DNA of 64,000 nucleotides from NCBI RefSeq assembly GCF_963082655.1, contig NC_081555.1, forward strand, positions 181,699,262 to 181,763,261, in the 5' to 3' direction. The position numbers and the translations under genes were made by a program. Positions 1-10,212 of the stretch are shown in pieces; position 1 is the first letter of the stretch; each line of letters opens with the position of its first letter. Source of the DNA: Stomoxys calcitrans. Taxonomy: Eukaryota > Arthropoda > Insecta > Diptera > Muscidae. The notes under the pieces are model-generated. The model made no database searches, had not been told where the DNA came from, and saw nothing but the letters and a program-made list of their open reading frames with translations.

Positions 1-620
1 ATTTGAGCCCCATATTGCTATGGTCGTAAATTAATCCCCTTTGTGGGATGTTTTTGGTAAGAGGCGGCCCCCCAAACACTTGGTCCCATATTTGAATATC
101 AGATTCGAATTCTAGACTCAAATACCTTGATTTTAAGCCCCAATATTCCCATGGTAAGTAAATAAATCCTGTTTGGGGGTGTTTTGGGGAAGGGGTGGAT
201 CCCCCGAAACGTGGTCCCACATTTGAATATTAGATTAGTATTCTACTCGCAAATACCTTTCATTTGAGTCCCATAATGCCATGGTCGGTAAATATTTCCG
301 TTGGAGTGGTCTCCCTAACACATGGTCCGACAATTGGATATTTGATTTCTTATCCTAAATACCTTTCATTTGAGTCCCATATTGTAGTGATTCGTCAAAA
401 TATATGTTTAGTAGGTTTTAGGAATCGCTTAAATCGCGCCACCCATCTCCGAGATGTGGCGTTTCTGAAAATTAGAGTAAGGGGGAGGGTCCGTCCCCCC
501 TTCAGATATCAAAAAATGTATTACCCTATTTTCACCACGGGATCATTATGCACAATCTGTGAAAATTTCAAGAAAATCGGTTCAGCCGTTTCTGAGTCTA
601 TAAGGAACACACAAACAAAA
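1..620 (-). mobile_element. Helitron-type element, 5' part, outer left arm
   Basis: Read on the minus strand this begins TTTTTGTTTGTGTGTTCC, then has the 'actcagaaacggctgaaccg' block that opens the other copies near 27250 and 49810, followed by diverged ~130-bp units with motifs such as 'ggactcaaatgaaaggta'. It is cut by the window start and lacks the first few bases of the 5' end. It is the mirror image of the copy that starts at about 5418. No Rep or helicase coding is seen. Confidence 0.75.
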
Positions 621-621
621 A

Positions 622-1873
622 TGTCCATGTTAATTTGTGTACAAACTACAGGGCACAGTTTTCATCCGATCGTCTTCAAATTTTGTACAGGCATGTCTTT
701 CGGCCTAGAGACGAAGTCTATTGAAATTGGAAAAATTGGTGCAGATCCGGATATAGCTCCCATATATATGTTCGTCCGATTTGGAGTAATAATGCAATAA
801 AATGGTCATTTGTCAACCGATTCTCTCGAAATTTGGGAGGAAGGATTTTTTTACGACTGTCGACATTACTGGTGAATGGAATGATGGAAATCGGTTCAGA
901 TTTAGATATAGGTCTCATATATACATATCGCCCGATTTTCACTCCTAGAGCCACTCCAAGCGCATTTATTGACCAATCTTGCCAAAATATTGCACAACGC
1001 TTTCCTCAATGACTACCACAATATACATAGAGTTTGGTCAAAATCGGTTCAGATTTAGATATAGCTCCCATATATATGTTCCTCCGATTTGCAGTAATAT
1101 TGCAATAAAATGGTCTTTTGTTTACCGATTTTCTCAAAATTCGGCAGGAGGGATTTTCTCTTGACTCTCAATATTAATACTGTTGTATTTCATGGAAATC
1201 GATTCAGATTTGGATATAGCTCTCATATATATATATCGCCCGATTTTAACTTCTAGAGTCACTGCAAACGCATTTATTGTTACATCTTGCCCAAATTTTG
1301 CAAAACGCTTTCTTCGACGACTGCCACAGTTTCTGAGGAGTTTGCTCGAAATCGGTTCAGATTAGATATAGCTCTCATATATATGTACGTCCGCTTTTGA
1401 GAAATATTGCAAAAAAAGTGATCATTTGTGTTCCGATTCTGTCGAAATTTTGCAGGAAGGATTTTCTTACGACTTTTGATACTGCTGGTGCATTTGAAAG
1501 AAATAGGCACAGATTCAGATATAGCTGTCATATATGTATATCGCCAGATTTTCATCCTAAGAGCCACTACAAACGCATTGCTTGACAAATCGTGCCAAAA
1601 TTTTCCACAGCGCTTTCCTTGACGACTACTACATCATTTGATAAGTTTGCTCGAAAACAGTTCAGAATTAGATATAGCTCCCATATATCAGATTTTGGGT
1701 ACTTTGCCATAATGTTGCCATTTGTCAACAGTAGTTTTTACTTTTTAAACATATTTGCTCGCCGAGGTCCATCAAAATTGGTTCATAATTGGATATAGGT
1801 CCCACATTGTACTTATAGTGTACGTGTAGGGTATTTTACAGTCGGCACCGCCCGACTTTTGCCCCTCCTTACT
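622..1873 (-). repeat. Family-C repeat (mini-me-like), left arm
   Basis: On the minus strand it opens with the hairpin head AGTCGG-GCGGTG-CCGACT and the terminal motif TACCCTACAC, then has four to five diverged units built around 'atatgggagctatatctaaatctgaaccgat'. It ends where the Helitron begins and lacks the GACR tract and GTGTAGGGTATAAAA tail of other copies (compare 24366-25257). Frames read through it are not coding. Confidence 0.8.
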
Positions 1874-2515
1874 GGTTATATATAAGATAAAACAAAAAAA
1901 AAAAATTAAAAACTATGGGGTTTTTTTATTTTTGGAAGGGCGGGAGTTTTACGTAGTTTGGGATTGATTTTGGTTTGTTTTTTTTTCCACTTAGAGATTT
2001 TATTGGTCAGCCACAAACATGTTGGAAGGTATTTAGATTGTATTGATAAACTAGTCGTGATACTTATGTTCATTGATGTTGTAAAGGTGTTGGAATGCTA
2101 AGGAGTTTGGATAGAAAAATAAAAGGTTTAAAAAAATTCGAAGAACTCTTATCTAGTAGAAATGTAAGAGAAATGGATTCCAATTTTGAAATTTAACCAA
2201 AAATATTCGATTTTAGTTCCATCTAACTCGCCATTGAACAAACATAGAATTTTTTTTATTCCGCCGAAGTACCCTTATTCAAAATTTTCGAATTGAATTT
2301 TTTCCTTCCAAATATATACATTTTAAAAAAATTCCAAGTGAATTTCTACCGCGCCAAAGTACCATCGTTAAAATTTTTTTTTTTTGGTGATTTTTGCCTA
2401 ATTTCCAAAGTGCGTTTATTTAAATACGCTAGACAAAAATTCGGTGCAGTGGTAAACAAAGCAAAAAAAAAAAAAAAAAAAACCACAAGAGAACACTTTA
2501 AATATAATAACAAAA
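1874..2515. other. AT-rich block of unknown nature (left arm)
   Basis: Unique within the window apart from its mirror image at about 3525-4165. It has poly-T and poly-A runs, including about 20 A at 2463-2482 just before the zinc-finger frame, and no convincing reading frame. It may be the promoter and 5' side of the 2516-2713 frame or the body of an uncharacterised element. Several of the few differences between the arms lie here. Confidence 0.5.
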
Positions 2516-2713
2516 ATGGTTTCATACACTTGCGAAATTTGCCACGAAAATTTCGTATCCGTTTTGAATTTAAAAATTTGCGTTAAAGAAGCACATAGTC
2601 AGTGTATTATGTGTGTCGTTGTGCAACTAAGTAGGCATGCGCTTAATTTACACATGCTAGTCGCGCACAATAAAGAAAAAAAGATAAATATGGTGGTGGA
2701 AAATCCAAACTAA
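2516..2713 (+). CDS. Small two-finger C2H2-type zinc-finger protein (putative)
   Basis: A 65-residue frame. Residues 6-27 fit a zinc finger: C6-x2-C9, F13 and L19 in the usual places, then C22-x4-H27, with cysteine where the first histidine is expected (C2HC variant). Residues 30-51 form a second finger, C30-x2-C33-x12-H46-x4-H51, with only two residues between fingers instead of the usual TGEKP linker. Such fingers bind nucleic acid or protein. The tail is lysine-rich and ends at a stop at 2711. A second frame (2719 on) follows with an HQ-rich tract, and splicing or a frameshift could join them, but this is not shown. An identical copy lies on the other arm. It could be a host gene fragment or part of a mobile element. 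Confidence 0.45.
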   Translation: MVSYTCEICHENFVSVLNLKICVKEAHSQCIMCVVVQLSRHALNLHMLVAHNKEKKINMVVENPN

Positions 2714-2718
2714 AGTTA

Positions 2719-3066
2719 GTGCGAAAACAACAAAACGGTGGAAAATCCAAAGAAAATATACAGAAAGAAGAAAAACAATGGAAACAAGCACAGGCCCAAC
2801 ACCATTTTGTTAATATGCATTCAACGTCTGACGCCTCTCAACATCATCAACAACAACAACATCATCATCAACAACATCATCATCAACAACATCTTCAACA
2901 ACAACATCATCAACAACAACAACATCAACAACAACAACACCATTTTGTTAATATGCATTCAACGTCTGACGCTTCTCAACATCATCAACAACATCAACAT
3001 CATCATCAACAACATCATCATCAACAACATCATCAACAACAACATCATCAACAACAACAACATCAA
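2719..3066 (+). repeat. CAA/CAT microsatellite, possible His/Gln-rich coding tract (left arm)
   Basis: In one frame this reads a lysine/glutamine-rich lead (about residues 1-28) and then His/Gln repeats interrupted twice by the same short block containing NMHSTSDASQ, at about 2805-2840 and 2943-2980. The two blocks mark a ~138-bp tandem duplication found only in this arm. In the other forward frame it reads Asn/Ile repeats. The open frame crosses the palindrome axis into Leu/Met repeats, which is an artefact of reading the antisense of the same repeat. Coding status is uncertain. Confidence 0.7.
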
Positions 3067-3076
3067 GTTCAAGAAC

Positions 3077-3317
3077 AGTTGTTGTTGTTGATGATGATGT
3101 TGTTGATGATGATGTTGATGTTGTTGTTGATGATGTTGTTGTTGATGATGTTGTTGATGATGATGTTGTTGATGATGATGTTGATGTTGTTGTTGTTGAT
3201 GATGTTGAGAAGCGTCAGACGTTGAATGCATATTAACAAAATGGTGTTGGGACTGTGCTTGTTTCCATTGTTTTTCTTCTTTCTGCATATTTTCTTTGGA
3301 TTTTCCACCGTTTTGTT
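3077..3317 (-). repeat. CAA/CAT microsatellite, right arm
   Basis: Reverse-complement counterpart of the left-arm tract, with a single NMHSTSDASQ block rather than two. Its variant base at the DAS codons matches the inner of the two left-arm blocks, so the outer left block is the extra one. On the minus strand it can read a His/Gln-rich tract like the left arm. Confidence 0.7.
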
Positions 3318-3332
3318 ATTTCCGCACTAACT

Positions 3333-3524
3333 TTAGTTTGGATTTTCCATATTTATCTTTTTTTCTTTATTGTGCGCGACTAGCATGTGTAAATTAAGCG
3401 CATGCCTACTTAGTTGCACAACGACACACATAATACACTGACTATGTGCTTCTTTAACGCAAATTTTTAAATTCAAAACGGATACGAAATTTTCGTGGCA
3501 AATTTCGCAAGTGTATGAAACCAT
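3333..3524 (-). CDS. Small two-finger C2H2-type zinc-finger protein (right-arm copy)
   Basis: A 63-residue frame identical to the left-arm copy except that two valines near the C-terminus are missing because of a 6-bp indel. The same finger residues are kept: C6, C9, C22, H27 and C30, C33, H46, H51. The near-identity shows only that the arms are young or homogenised and says nothing about selection. Function is unknown. Confidence 0.45.
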   Translation of the reverse strand: MVSYTCEICHENFVSVLNLKICVKEAHSQCIMCVVVQLSRHALNLHMLVAHNKEKKINMENPN

Positions 3525-4165
3525 TTTTGTTATTATATTTAAAGTGTTCTCTTGTGGTTTTTTTTTTTTTTTTTTTTGCTTTGTTTACCACTGCACCGAA
3601 TTTTTGTCTAGCGTATTTAAATAAACGCACTTTGGAAATTAGGCAAAAATCACAAAAAAAAAAAATTTTTAACGATGGTACTTTGGCGCGGTAGAAATTC
3701 ACTTGGAATTTTTTTAAAATGTATATATTTTGAAGGAAAAAATTCAATTCGAAAATTTTGAATAAGGGTACTTCGGCGGAATAAAAACAATTCTATGTTT
3801 GTTCAATGGCGAGTTAGATGGAACTAAAATCGAATATTTTTGGTTAAATTTCAAAATTGGAATCCATTTCTCTTACATTTCTACTAGATAAGAGTTCTTC
3901 GAATTTTTTTAAACCTTTTATTTTTCTATCCAAACTCCTTAGCATTCCAACACCTTTACAACATCAATGAACATAAGTATCACGACTAGTTTATCAATAC
4001 AATCTAAATACCTTCCAACATGTTTGTGGCTGACCAATAAAATCTCTAAGTGGAAAAAAAAACAAACCAAAATCAATCCCAAACTACGTAAAACTCCCGC
4101 CCTTCCAAAAATAAAAAAACCCCATAGTTTTTAATTTTTTTTTTTGTTTTATCTTATATATAACC
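3525..4165. other. AT-rich block of unknown nature (right arm)
   Basis: Mirror image of the 1874-2515 block, with a few substitutions (for example near 3655, 3731 and 3788) and different A/T run lengths. No coding signal is seen. Confidence 0.5.
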
Positions 4166-5417
4166 AGTAAGGAGGGGCAAAAGTCGGGCGGTGCCGACTG
4201 TAAAATACCCTACACGTACACTATAAGTACAATGTGGGACCTATATCCAATTATGAACCAATTTTGATGGACCTCGGCGAGCAAATATGTTTAAAAAGTA
4301 AAAACTACTGTTGACAAATGGCAACATTATGGCAAAGTACCCAAAATCTGATATATAGGAGCTATATCTAATTCTGAACTGTTTTCGAGCAAACTTATCA
4401 AATGATGTAGTAGTCGTCAAGGAAAGCGCTGTGGAAAATTTTGGCACGATTTGTCAAGCAATGCGTTTGTAGTGGCTCTTAGGATGAAAATCTGGCGATA
4501 TACATATATGACAGCTATATCTGAATCTGTGCCTATTTCTTTCAAATGCACCAGCAGTATCAAAAGTCGTAAGAAAATCCTTCCTGCAAAATTTCGACAG
4601 AATCGGAACACAAATGATCACTTTTTTTGCAATATTTCTCAAAAGCGGACGTACATATATATGAGAGCTATATCTAATCTGAACCGATTTCGAGCAAACT
4701 CCTCAGAAACTGTGGCAGTCGTCGAAGAAAGCGTTTTGCAAAATTTGGGCAAGATGTAACAATAAATGCGTTTGCAGTGACTCTAGAAGTTAAAATCGGG
4801 CGATATATATATATGAGAGCTATATCCAAATCTGAATCGATTTCCATGAAATACAACAGTATTAATATTGAGAGTCAAGAGAAAATCCCTCCTGCCGAAT
4901 TTTGAGAAAATCGGTAAACAAAAGACCATTTTATTGCAATATTACTGCAAATCGGAGGAACATATATATGGGAGCTATATCTAAATCTGAACCGATTTTG
5001 ACCAAACTCTATGTATATTGTGGTAGTCATTGAGGAAAGCGTTGTGCAATATTTTGGCAAGATTGGTCAATAAATGCGCTTGGAGTGGCTCTAGGAGTGA
5101 AAATCGGGCGATATGTATATATGAGACCTATATCTAAATCTGAACCGATTTCCATCATTCCATTCACCAGTAATGTCGACAGTCGTAAAAAAATCCTTCC
5201 TCCCAAATTTCGAGAGAATCGGTTGACAAATGACCATTTTATTGCATTATTACTCCAAATCGGACGAACATATATATGGGAGCTATATCCGGATCTGCAC
5301 CAATTTTTCCAATTTCAATAGACTTCGTCTCTAGGCCGAAAGACATGCCTGTACAAAATTTGAAGACGATCGGATGAAAACTGTGCCCTGTAGTTTGTAC
5401 ACAAATTAACATGGACA
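4166..5417 (+). repeat. Family-C repeat (mini-me-like), right arm
   Basis: Begins AGTAAGGAGGGGC, with the hairpin head AGTCGG (4182-4187) and CCGACT (4194-4199) around the loop GCGGTG, then AATACCCTACAC and diverged tandem units. It is joined at about 5417 to the Helitron end 'tttttgtttgtgtgttcc' without its usual GACR tract and tail, so it is 3'-truncated or was invaded there. Confidence 0.8.
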
Positions 5418-7374
5418 TTTTTGTTTGTGTGTTCCTTATAGACTCAGAAACGGCTGAACCGATTTTCTTGAAATTTTCACAGATTGTGCATAATGATCCC
5501 GTGGTGAAAATAGGGTAATACATTTTTTGATATCTGAAGGGGGGACGGACCCTCCCCCTTACTCTAATTTTCAGAAACGCCACATCTCGGAGATGGGTGG
5601 CGCGATTTAAGCGATTCCTAAAACCTACTAAACATATATTTTGACGAATCACTACAATATGGGACTCAAATGAAAGGTATTTAGGATAAGAAATCAAATA
5701 TCCAATTGTCGGACCATGTGTTAGGGAGACCACTCCAACGGAAATATTTACCGACCATGGCATTATGGGACTCAAATGAAAGGTATTTGCGAGTAGAATA
5801 CTAATCTAATATTCAAATGTGGGACCACGTTTCGGGGGATCCACCCCTTCCCCAAAACACCCCCAAACAGGATTTATTTACTTACCATGGGAATATTGGG
5901 GCTTAAAATCAAGGTATTTGAGTCTAGAATTCGAATCTGATATTCAAATATGGGACCAAGTGTTTGGGGGGCCGCCTCTTACCAAAAACATCCCACAAAG
6001 GGGATTAATTTACGACCATAGCAATATGGGGCTCAAATGAAAGGTCTTTGGGGAGTTTAGCACGAATCTGATATCAATTTTCGGGAAAAATGTCTATGGG
6101 ACCACTCCACCCCCACAACACCACCCAAATAGGAAGTATTTGCTGACTATTGTAATATGAGGCCCAAATAAGACGGTATTTAGTGTAGAACAAGAATCCG
6201 ATATATATTTTCAAGGCCAACTCACTGAGTGGCCGCCCATCCCGCAAAAGACCCCCAAGCCGGTCAAGTTTACCGACTATGGAAATATGGGACTCAAACT
6301 AAAGATATTTGGGAGTAGACCACACATCATCAACATTAGGGACCAACTGTCTAGGGGACGTCCCCCCACCATAACAACCTCCAAATAAGACGTATTTGCT
6401 CACCAAGACAATTTGGGTCTTAAAGAAAATGGAACTAAATATTTATAGTTTTTGGGGCCAATGCCCCAAACTGGACTTATTTGCTGACTTTTGCAATAAG
6501 GAGTTTAAATGAAGTTAGAAAACGAATTTGATATCTAATTTTGAGGCCAATGGTAATATAGGGTTCAAATAAATGATATATAGATATATGAGAATAGAGC
6601 ACGTTGCAGATATATTTTCCGGGCTTAGGGTTTGAGGGACCACACCAATCCCCAAAACATCCCAAAATCGGGCATATTTACTGGCCATGTCAATGTGGAG
6701 CTTAAATAAAAGGTATTGGGGGGTAAAGCAAAAATTGATATCCACTTTCGGGACCAGTTTTCTTGGGGATACCCCTTTCCCAAAAAAACCCACAAACAGC
6801 AATTTTTGTACTGACCATCGCAATATAGGGCTCAAATAAAGGTATTTGGGAGTAGAATACGAATTTGATATTCAAATGTAGGGCCATGTATTTTAGGCAT
6901 GACCCCTTCTCCAAAATACCCCCTAAAGGGTAAACATTTTTCGACCATGCCAATATGTGGCTCAAATGAAAGGTATTTGAGATTAGAAAACGAATTTAAT
7001 AACCAATTTTGGGGCCATGTGTTTGAGGGACGCCTCATCGTTTAAACTCCCCTAAACCAATTGCAATATGGGGTTTAAATAAATGGTATTTGAAAGGAGA
7101 GCACGATGCTGATATTTTTGAAGGGCCAAGTAACTGGGGGACCACCTAACCCCCGAAAACCACCCCTTAATCAGATATCGTCGGAATATCGGGTTGAAAT
7201 AAAGTATTTTAAGAATGGAGTACACCATACATCTAAACTTAAATTCGTAGACCAATAAAGATCATATGGTATTTCACTAAAAGCTCTTTAATTGTCGAAA
7301 ATAATCATACCAAGGAAACTTTTGCTTCATATAAAGTAAAAGAGGGAGCAGCGGAGCGGGCCCGGGTTAGCTAG
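5418..7374 (+). mobile_element. Non-autonomous Helitron, crossing the palindrome edge
   Basis: Starts with TTTTTGTTTGTGTGTTCCTT and 'actcagaaacggctgaaccg', contains about a dozen diverged ~130-bp units ('caatatggggctcaaatgaaa...', C-rich 'ccaccccttccccaaaaca'), and ends with the GC-rich segment 'gcggagcgggcccgggttag' followed by CTAG at 7371-7374 and a T. Helitrons typically end in a short hairpin plus CTRR and insert between A and T. No Rep/helicase protein is encoded, so the copy is non-autonomous. It continues unbroken past 6038, where mirror symmetry with the window is lost, so the palindrome edge need not be an element boundary. Frames read through it are spurious. Confidence 0.75.
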
Positions 7375-7379
7375 TTATA

Positions 7380-7616
7380 TTGGGTTGCCCAAAAAGTAAT
7401 TGCGGATTTTTTAAAATAAAGTAAATGCTTTTTTAATAAAACTTAGAATGAACTTTAATCAAATATCCTTTTTTTTAACTTTTTTTCTAAAGCAAGCTAA
7501 AAGTAACAGCTGATAACTGACAGAAGAAAGAATGCAATTACAGAGTCACAAGCTGTGAAAAAATTTGTCAACGCCGACTTTATGAAAAATCCGCAATTAC
7601 TTTTTGGGCAACCCAA
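7380..7616 (+). mobile_element. Mariner-derived MITE, copy 1
   Basis: A 237-bp element with terminal inverted repeats: TTGGGTTGCCCAAAAAGTAA at the left and its reverse complement at the right. It is flanked by TA on both sides (7378-7379 and 7617-7618), the target duplication of Tc1/mariner elements. Its interior joins the two ends of the mariner at 50720-51966 without the transposase gene. It lies six bases beyond the Helitron 3' end. Confidence 0.92.
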
Positions 7617-7670
7617 TATATAAATTTCTCTTAAATTTCATTTATAATTCTATATACTTTTACAGGAAAT

Positions 7671-7991
7671 TTATAAAAACTTTTCTGAAATACTAAAAAT
7701 AACTGGATTCATTTCTGTATTCCAGTCCGCTTCAACTTTCCTTAACTCTTGGTCCAATGCGGTCTCTTTCTCCTCTTCCGATTTCCGCAACATATCGTCT
7801 TCGACCGATCCAGGTATAGGCTGGCTGTTTGGGTCGAAATGTTTTGGGAACAATCTCCATGGAAATATTTCCTGGATAGAATTTGCATCATCTTGCTCGT
7901 CATTAGTCTCAGGAATACATTCCTCATCGTCACTTATGATTTGTTGACTTTGTGAGGCCTCACATTGTTGAACAATTTTTTGTTCACATGT
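7671..7991 (-). CDS. Possible terminal coding exon of an unknown gene
   Basis: The minus strand is open for about 106 codons between an upstream in-frame TAA near 7992 and the stop at 7671-7673. The peptide is acidic and charged (SDDEE..., ...EEEKETALDQELRKVEADW...), with an FPWRLFPKHFDP segment in the middle and no low-complexity repeat. It does not match the surrounding repeats. The first ATG in frame is at 7853, so it would more likely be a last exon than a whole gene. No strong acceptor is visible; an AG in front of GCC near 7961 keeps the frame but lacks a pyrimidine tract. The rosa-like element would then lie in the preceding intron. I do not recognise the family. Confidence 0.3.
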   Translation of the reverse strand, partial: TCEQKIVQQCEASQSQQIISDDEECIPETNDEQDDANSIQEIFPWRLFPKHFDPNSQPIPGSVEDDMLRKSEEEKETALDQELRKVEADWNTEMNPVIFSISEKFL

Positions 7992-8037
7992 TTAAACTGA
8001 TGTAATTATAATTAAATTATTTTACATCTATATACAA

Positions 8038-8656
8038 AGGGTGATTTTTTAGGAGCTATAGGAAAGTTTTTCAAAAACAAAAAAAAAAAAACACATAAAA
8101 TTAAGAAAAATTCATGAAATCTTTATTTGAATCGATAACACGGTCCATATAGTTTAATGTTTGAAGATTATTTCATGCAAATGTTGACCGTGACAGCGCC
8201 TAAAATGGTCCATCCCCTTAGTCCAATTTTGGCATACTCTTTCTAACATTTCGGCCGGTATATCACGAATAAATGCTTCAATGTTGTCTTCCAATGCGTC
8301 AATTGAAGCGGGCTTGTCTGTATGGACGTGAGCTTTAAAATAGCCGGCCGGTCCCGATCGTGAAATAATATGTTCACCGAACTCGCCTCTCAATAAGTCC
8401 ATTGTTACGCGTGCTGGGTGACATGTGAAACCGTCTTGTTGAAACCACATGGCAATGAAGTCAAGCTCTTGCATTCTGGGCAAACAAAATTTGGATATCA
8501 TCTCACGATAGCGCTCATCATTCACAATTACGTTACGATTCGCATAATCTTTGAAGAAGTACTGTCCAATAATGCCACCAGCCCATAAACCGCATCAAAC
8601 TGTGACTTTTTCTGGGTGACTGATCTCCACTCCAAAAACGACAATTCTTTCGAATT
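8038..8656 (-). pseudogene. DD41D (rosa-like) Tc1/mariner transposase relic, copy 1
   Basis: Left end GGGTGATTTTTTAGGAGCTA resembles the terminal repeat of copy 2. On the minus strand 8154-8525 encodes the C-terminal half of a DDE transposase: MISKFCLP..., the second catalytic Asp in WFQQDG, then a deletion that removes the WPPRSCDLTPLDYFLWG region with the last catalytic Asp, then the conserved tail (DKPASIDALEDNIEAFIRDIP, ending HLHEIIFKH). Upstream to about 8656 further transposase DNA is present but broken, and the N-terminal half and right end are missing. The 41-residue D-D spacing used to name the group is known from intact family members. It cannot be active. Confidence 0.85.
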
Positions 8657-10212
8657 CTTTCGTGTTTTTATTAGAAATCACACAGATAATATTCCTTACT
8701 ACCTAGTCGCATTTCACAACACAATGAAGCCTTTATGGATACCACTCACAGGCAACATATAGAGACAAAAAAATTTAAAACTCAGAGTTAGAAAACGACC
8801 ATCAACCCCTTAATAAACATATCCTACACACTTTACAACACACACACACAAGAAATGCGCAAGTGCCACAGCATTCATAACATGCAGTGACGGTCACACT
8901 TTAAGTGGAAAAAAGTCAACATTAATCCCCAACTAAGGCACCCATGAAAACAATTATTAGATAATAATTAAACCAAACATTCCCTTTTTTCTGCCTTACC
9001 GCAGTTTACATCTTTACAACACGCAAGAAATGAGCAAGACCCATAGCATACAGTGAGGGTCACACTCAATGAATTTTTATAACTCAATAATTGACGAACC
9101 AAATAGTTTCAATCCCACTTATCAGTTAAATCAACACCATCCCCCCCTTAAAAATAACACCCAGAACTAAAAACGTAGGATCCCAAATTCCTAATCGAAA
9201 TAGCAGCTTACACAAGTTCGAATCCCCCATTCCCCTTACAAAAAAGGGCTACATAGTTTCCATATCAATGACAGTTTTATAACAACATGATGAGGATCCC
9301 ACAACAAAAAGGGCTAGGCCGAATCCTCCCTAGCATACATAGAGATCAATGTACAATGAGGATCCCCTAACAAAAAAGGGCTACATAATTTCCATATCAA
9401 TGACAGTTTTATAACAACATAATGAGGATCCCACAACAAGAAAGGGTGACATAGCATAGAGATCAATGTACAATGAGGATCCCCTAACAAAAAAGGGCTA
9501 TATAATTTCCATATCAATGACAGTTTTATAACAACATTAAAGAAGTAATTAAGAAGTAATAAAGAAGTAATTAAGAAGTAATTAACTCTCCATGCATAAT
9601 TAATGTGAATTTAAACAGTCCAACTTACCCTACTAATGGGGTAGCTTGCATAAATGCATGGATATTCTGGCTAGTAAAAATTTAATTTAGTTGTGAACTC
9701 GGCCTCACTCTACCATTGGCAAAATGCAGAGAGTGCAGTTCAGAAAATACCCCAACTCGATCCACAATTAGAGCGGTTCGTTGGTATCTATTTGAACTTT
9801 TAAACAATTTTTGTTTTTGTCGGTCTGCATTAAAGTCCAACTTGCTCTGGCAACAGGCCACTCGTTAAAATGTTCATTTATTAAACTCTATCATATGGCC
9901 GCACACACGAACAAGCGAACAACAAACTCAAAGCAATAACCCAAGTCCTCTACAGTCTGTGTGTGTGTGTGTGTTAGCAACATGGTTAAAGTGAGTTCTT
10001 GTACTCAAGTCGTACTAGGGTTTATGTTTGCGACTAATTTATGAGGTTCAAGTGTTTTTAAATTTCGTTAAATGCTCGCCATAGCTCAACACAGATCACC
10101 GAGTGCTTTCAGTTAATCTGCACCTTGTACAGGCAATGTAAATGCTTGCCCAACTTGACTCCTCGTGCCCAAAAACTGATGGAGTTTTTTTTTTTTTTTT
10201 GTTTTTGTTTGT
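8657..10212. other. Unidentified AT-rich region with local duplications
   Basis: No coding signal. It holds a diverged pair of ~65-bp repeats (about 8829-8902 and 9010-9075, both ending 'ggtcacact'), the tandem array at 9233-9534, a short 'aagaagtaatta' array at 9535-9587, and a GT run at 9958-9974. The nature of 9590-9950 is unknown. Confidence 0.5.
9233..9534. repeat. Tandem repeat, ~117-bp unit, about 2.6 copies
   Basis: Each unit contains 'ccatatcaatgacagtttt', 'ataacaaca', 'aatgaggatccc' and 'aaaaaagggctacata'. The three copies of the CCATATCAATGACAG segment start near 9259, 9390 and 9508. The last copy runs into an 'aagaagtaatta' array. Confidence 0.85.

Larger units (their letters stand above)
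1..6038. repeat. Near-perfect ~6-kb palindrome (inverted repeat, arms ~3 kb)
   Basis: Positions 1-3066 reappear in reverse complement at about 3077-6038, and the coordinates of matching blocks sum to 6039-6040. The first base of the window pairs with 6038, so the left arm is cut by the window edge and the true palindrome may be longer. The arms differ by only a handful of substitutions, by homopolymer lengths, by a 6-bp indel near 2695, and by an extra ~138-bp copy of the CAA/CAT unit in the left arm. Each arm holds, from outside inward, a Helitron end, a family-C repeat, an unidentified AT-rich block, a zinc-finger reading frame and the microsatellite. The spacer is nearly absent: GTTC-AA-GAAC at 3067-3076 sits on the axis. 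It could be a young inverted duplication kept similar by gene conversion, or an assembly artefact of long-read palindromes at a contig end. Confidence 0.95.

Noticed and set aside
264..800. 178-residue open frame in the left palindrome arm (and its mirror at 5239-5775)
   Set aside because: It runs across a Helitron end and a family-C repeat, has no domain, and the other copies of these repeats are not open in this frame.
3069..3225. Leu/Met-rich continuation of the His/Gln frame across the palindrome axis
   Set aside because: It is the antisense of the same CAA/CAT repeat, open only because triplet repeats lack stops.
9590..9900. Possible LTR of a retrotransposon
   Set aside because: No second LTR, primer-binding site or gag/pol sequence could be found nearby.
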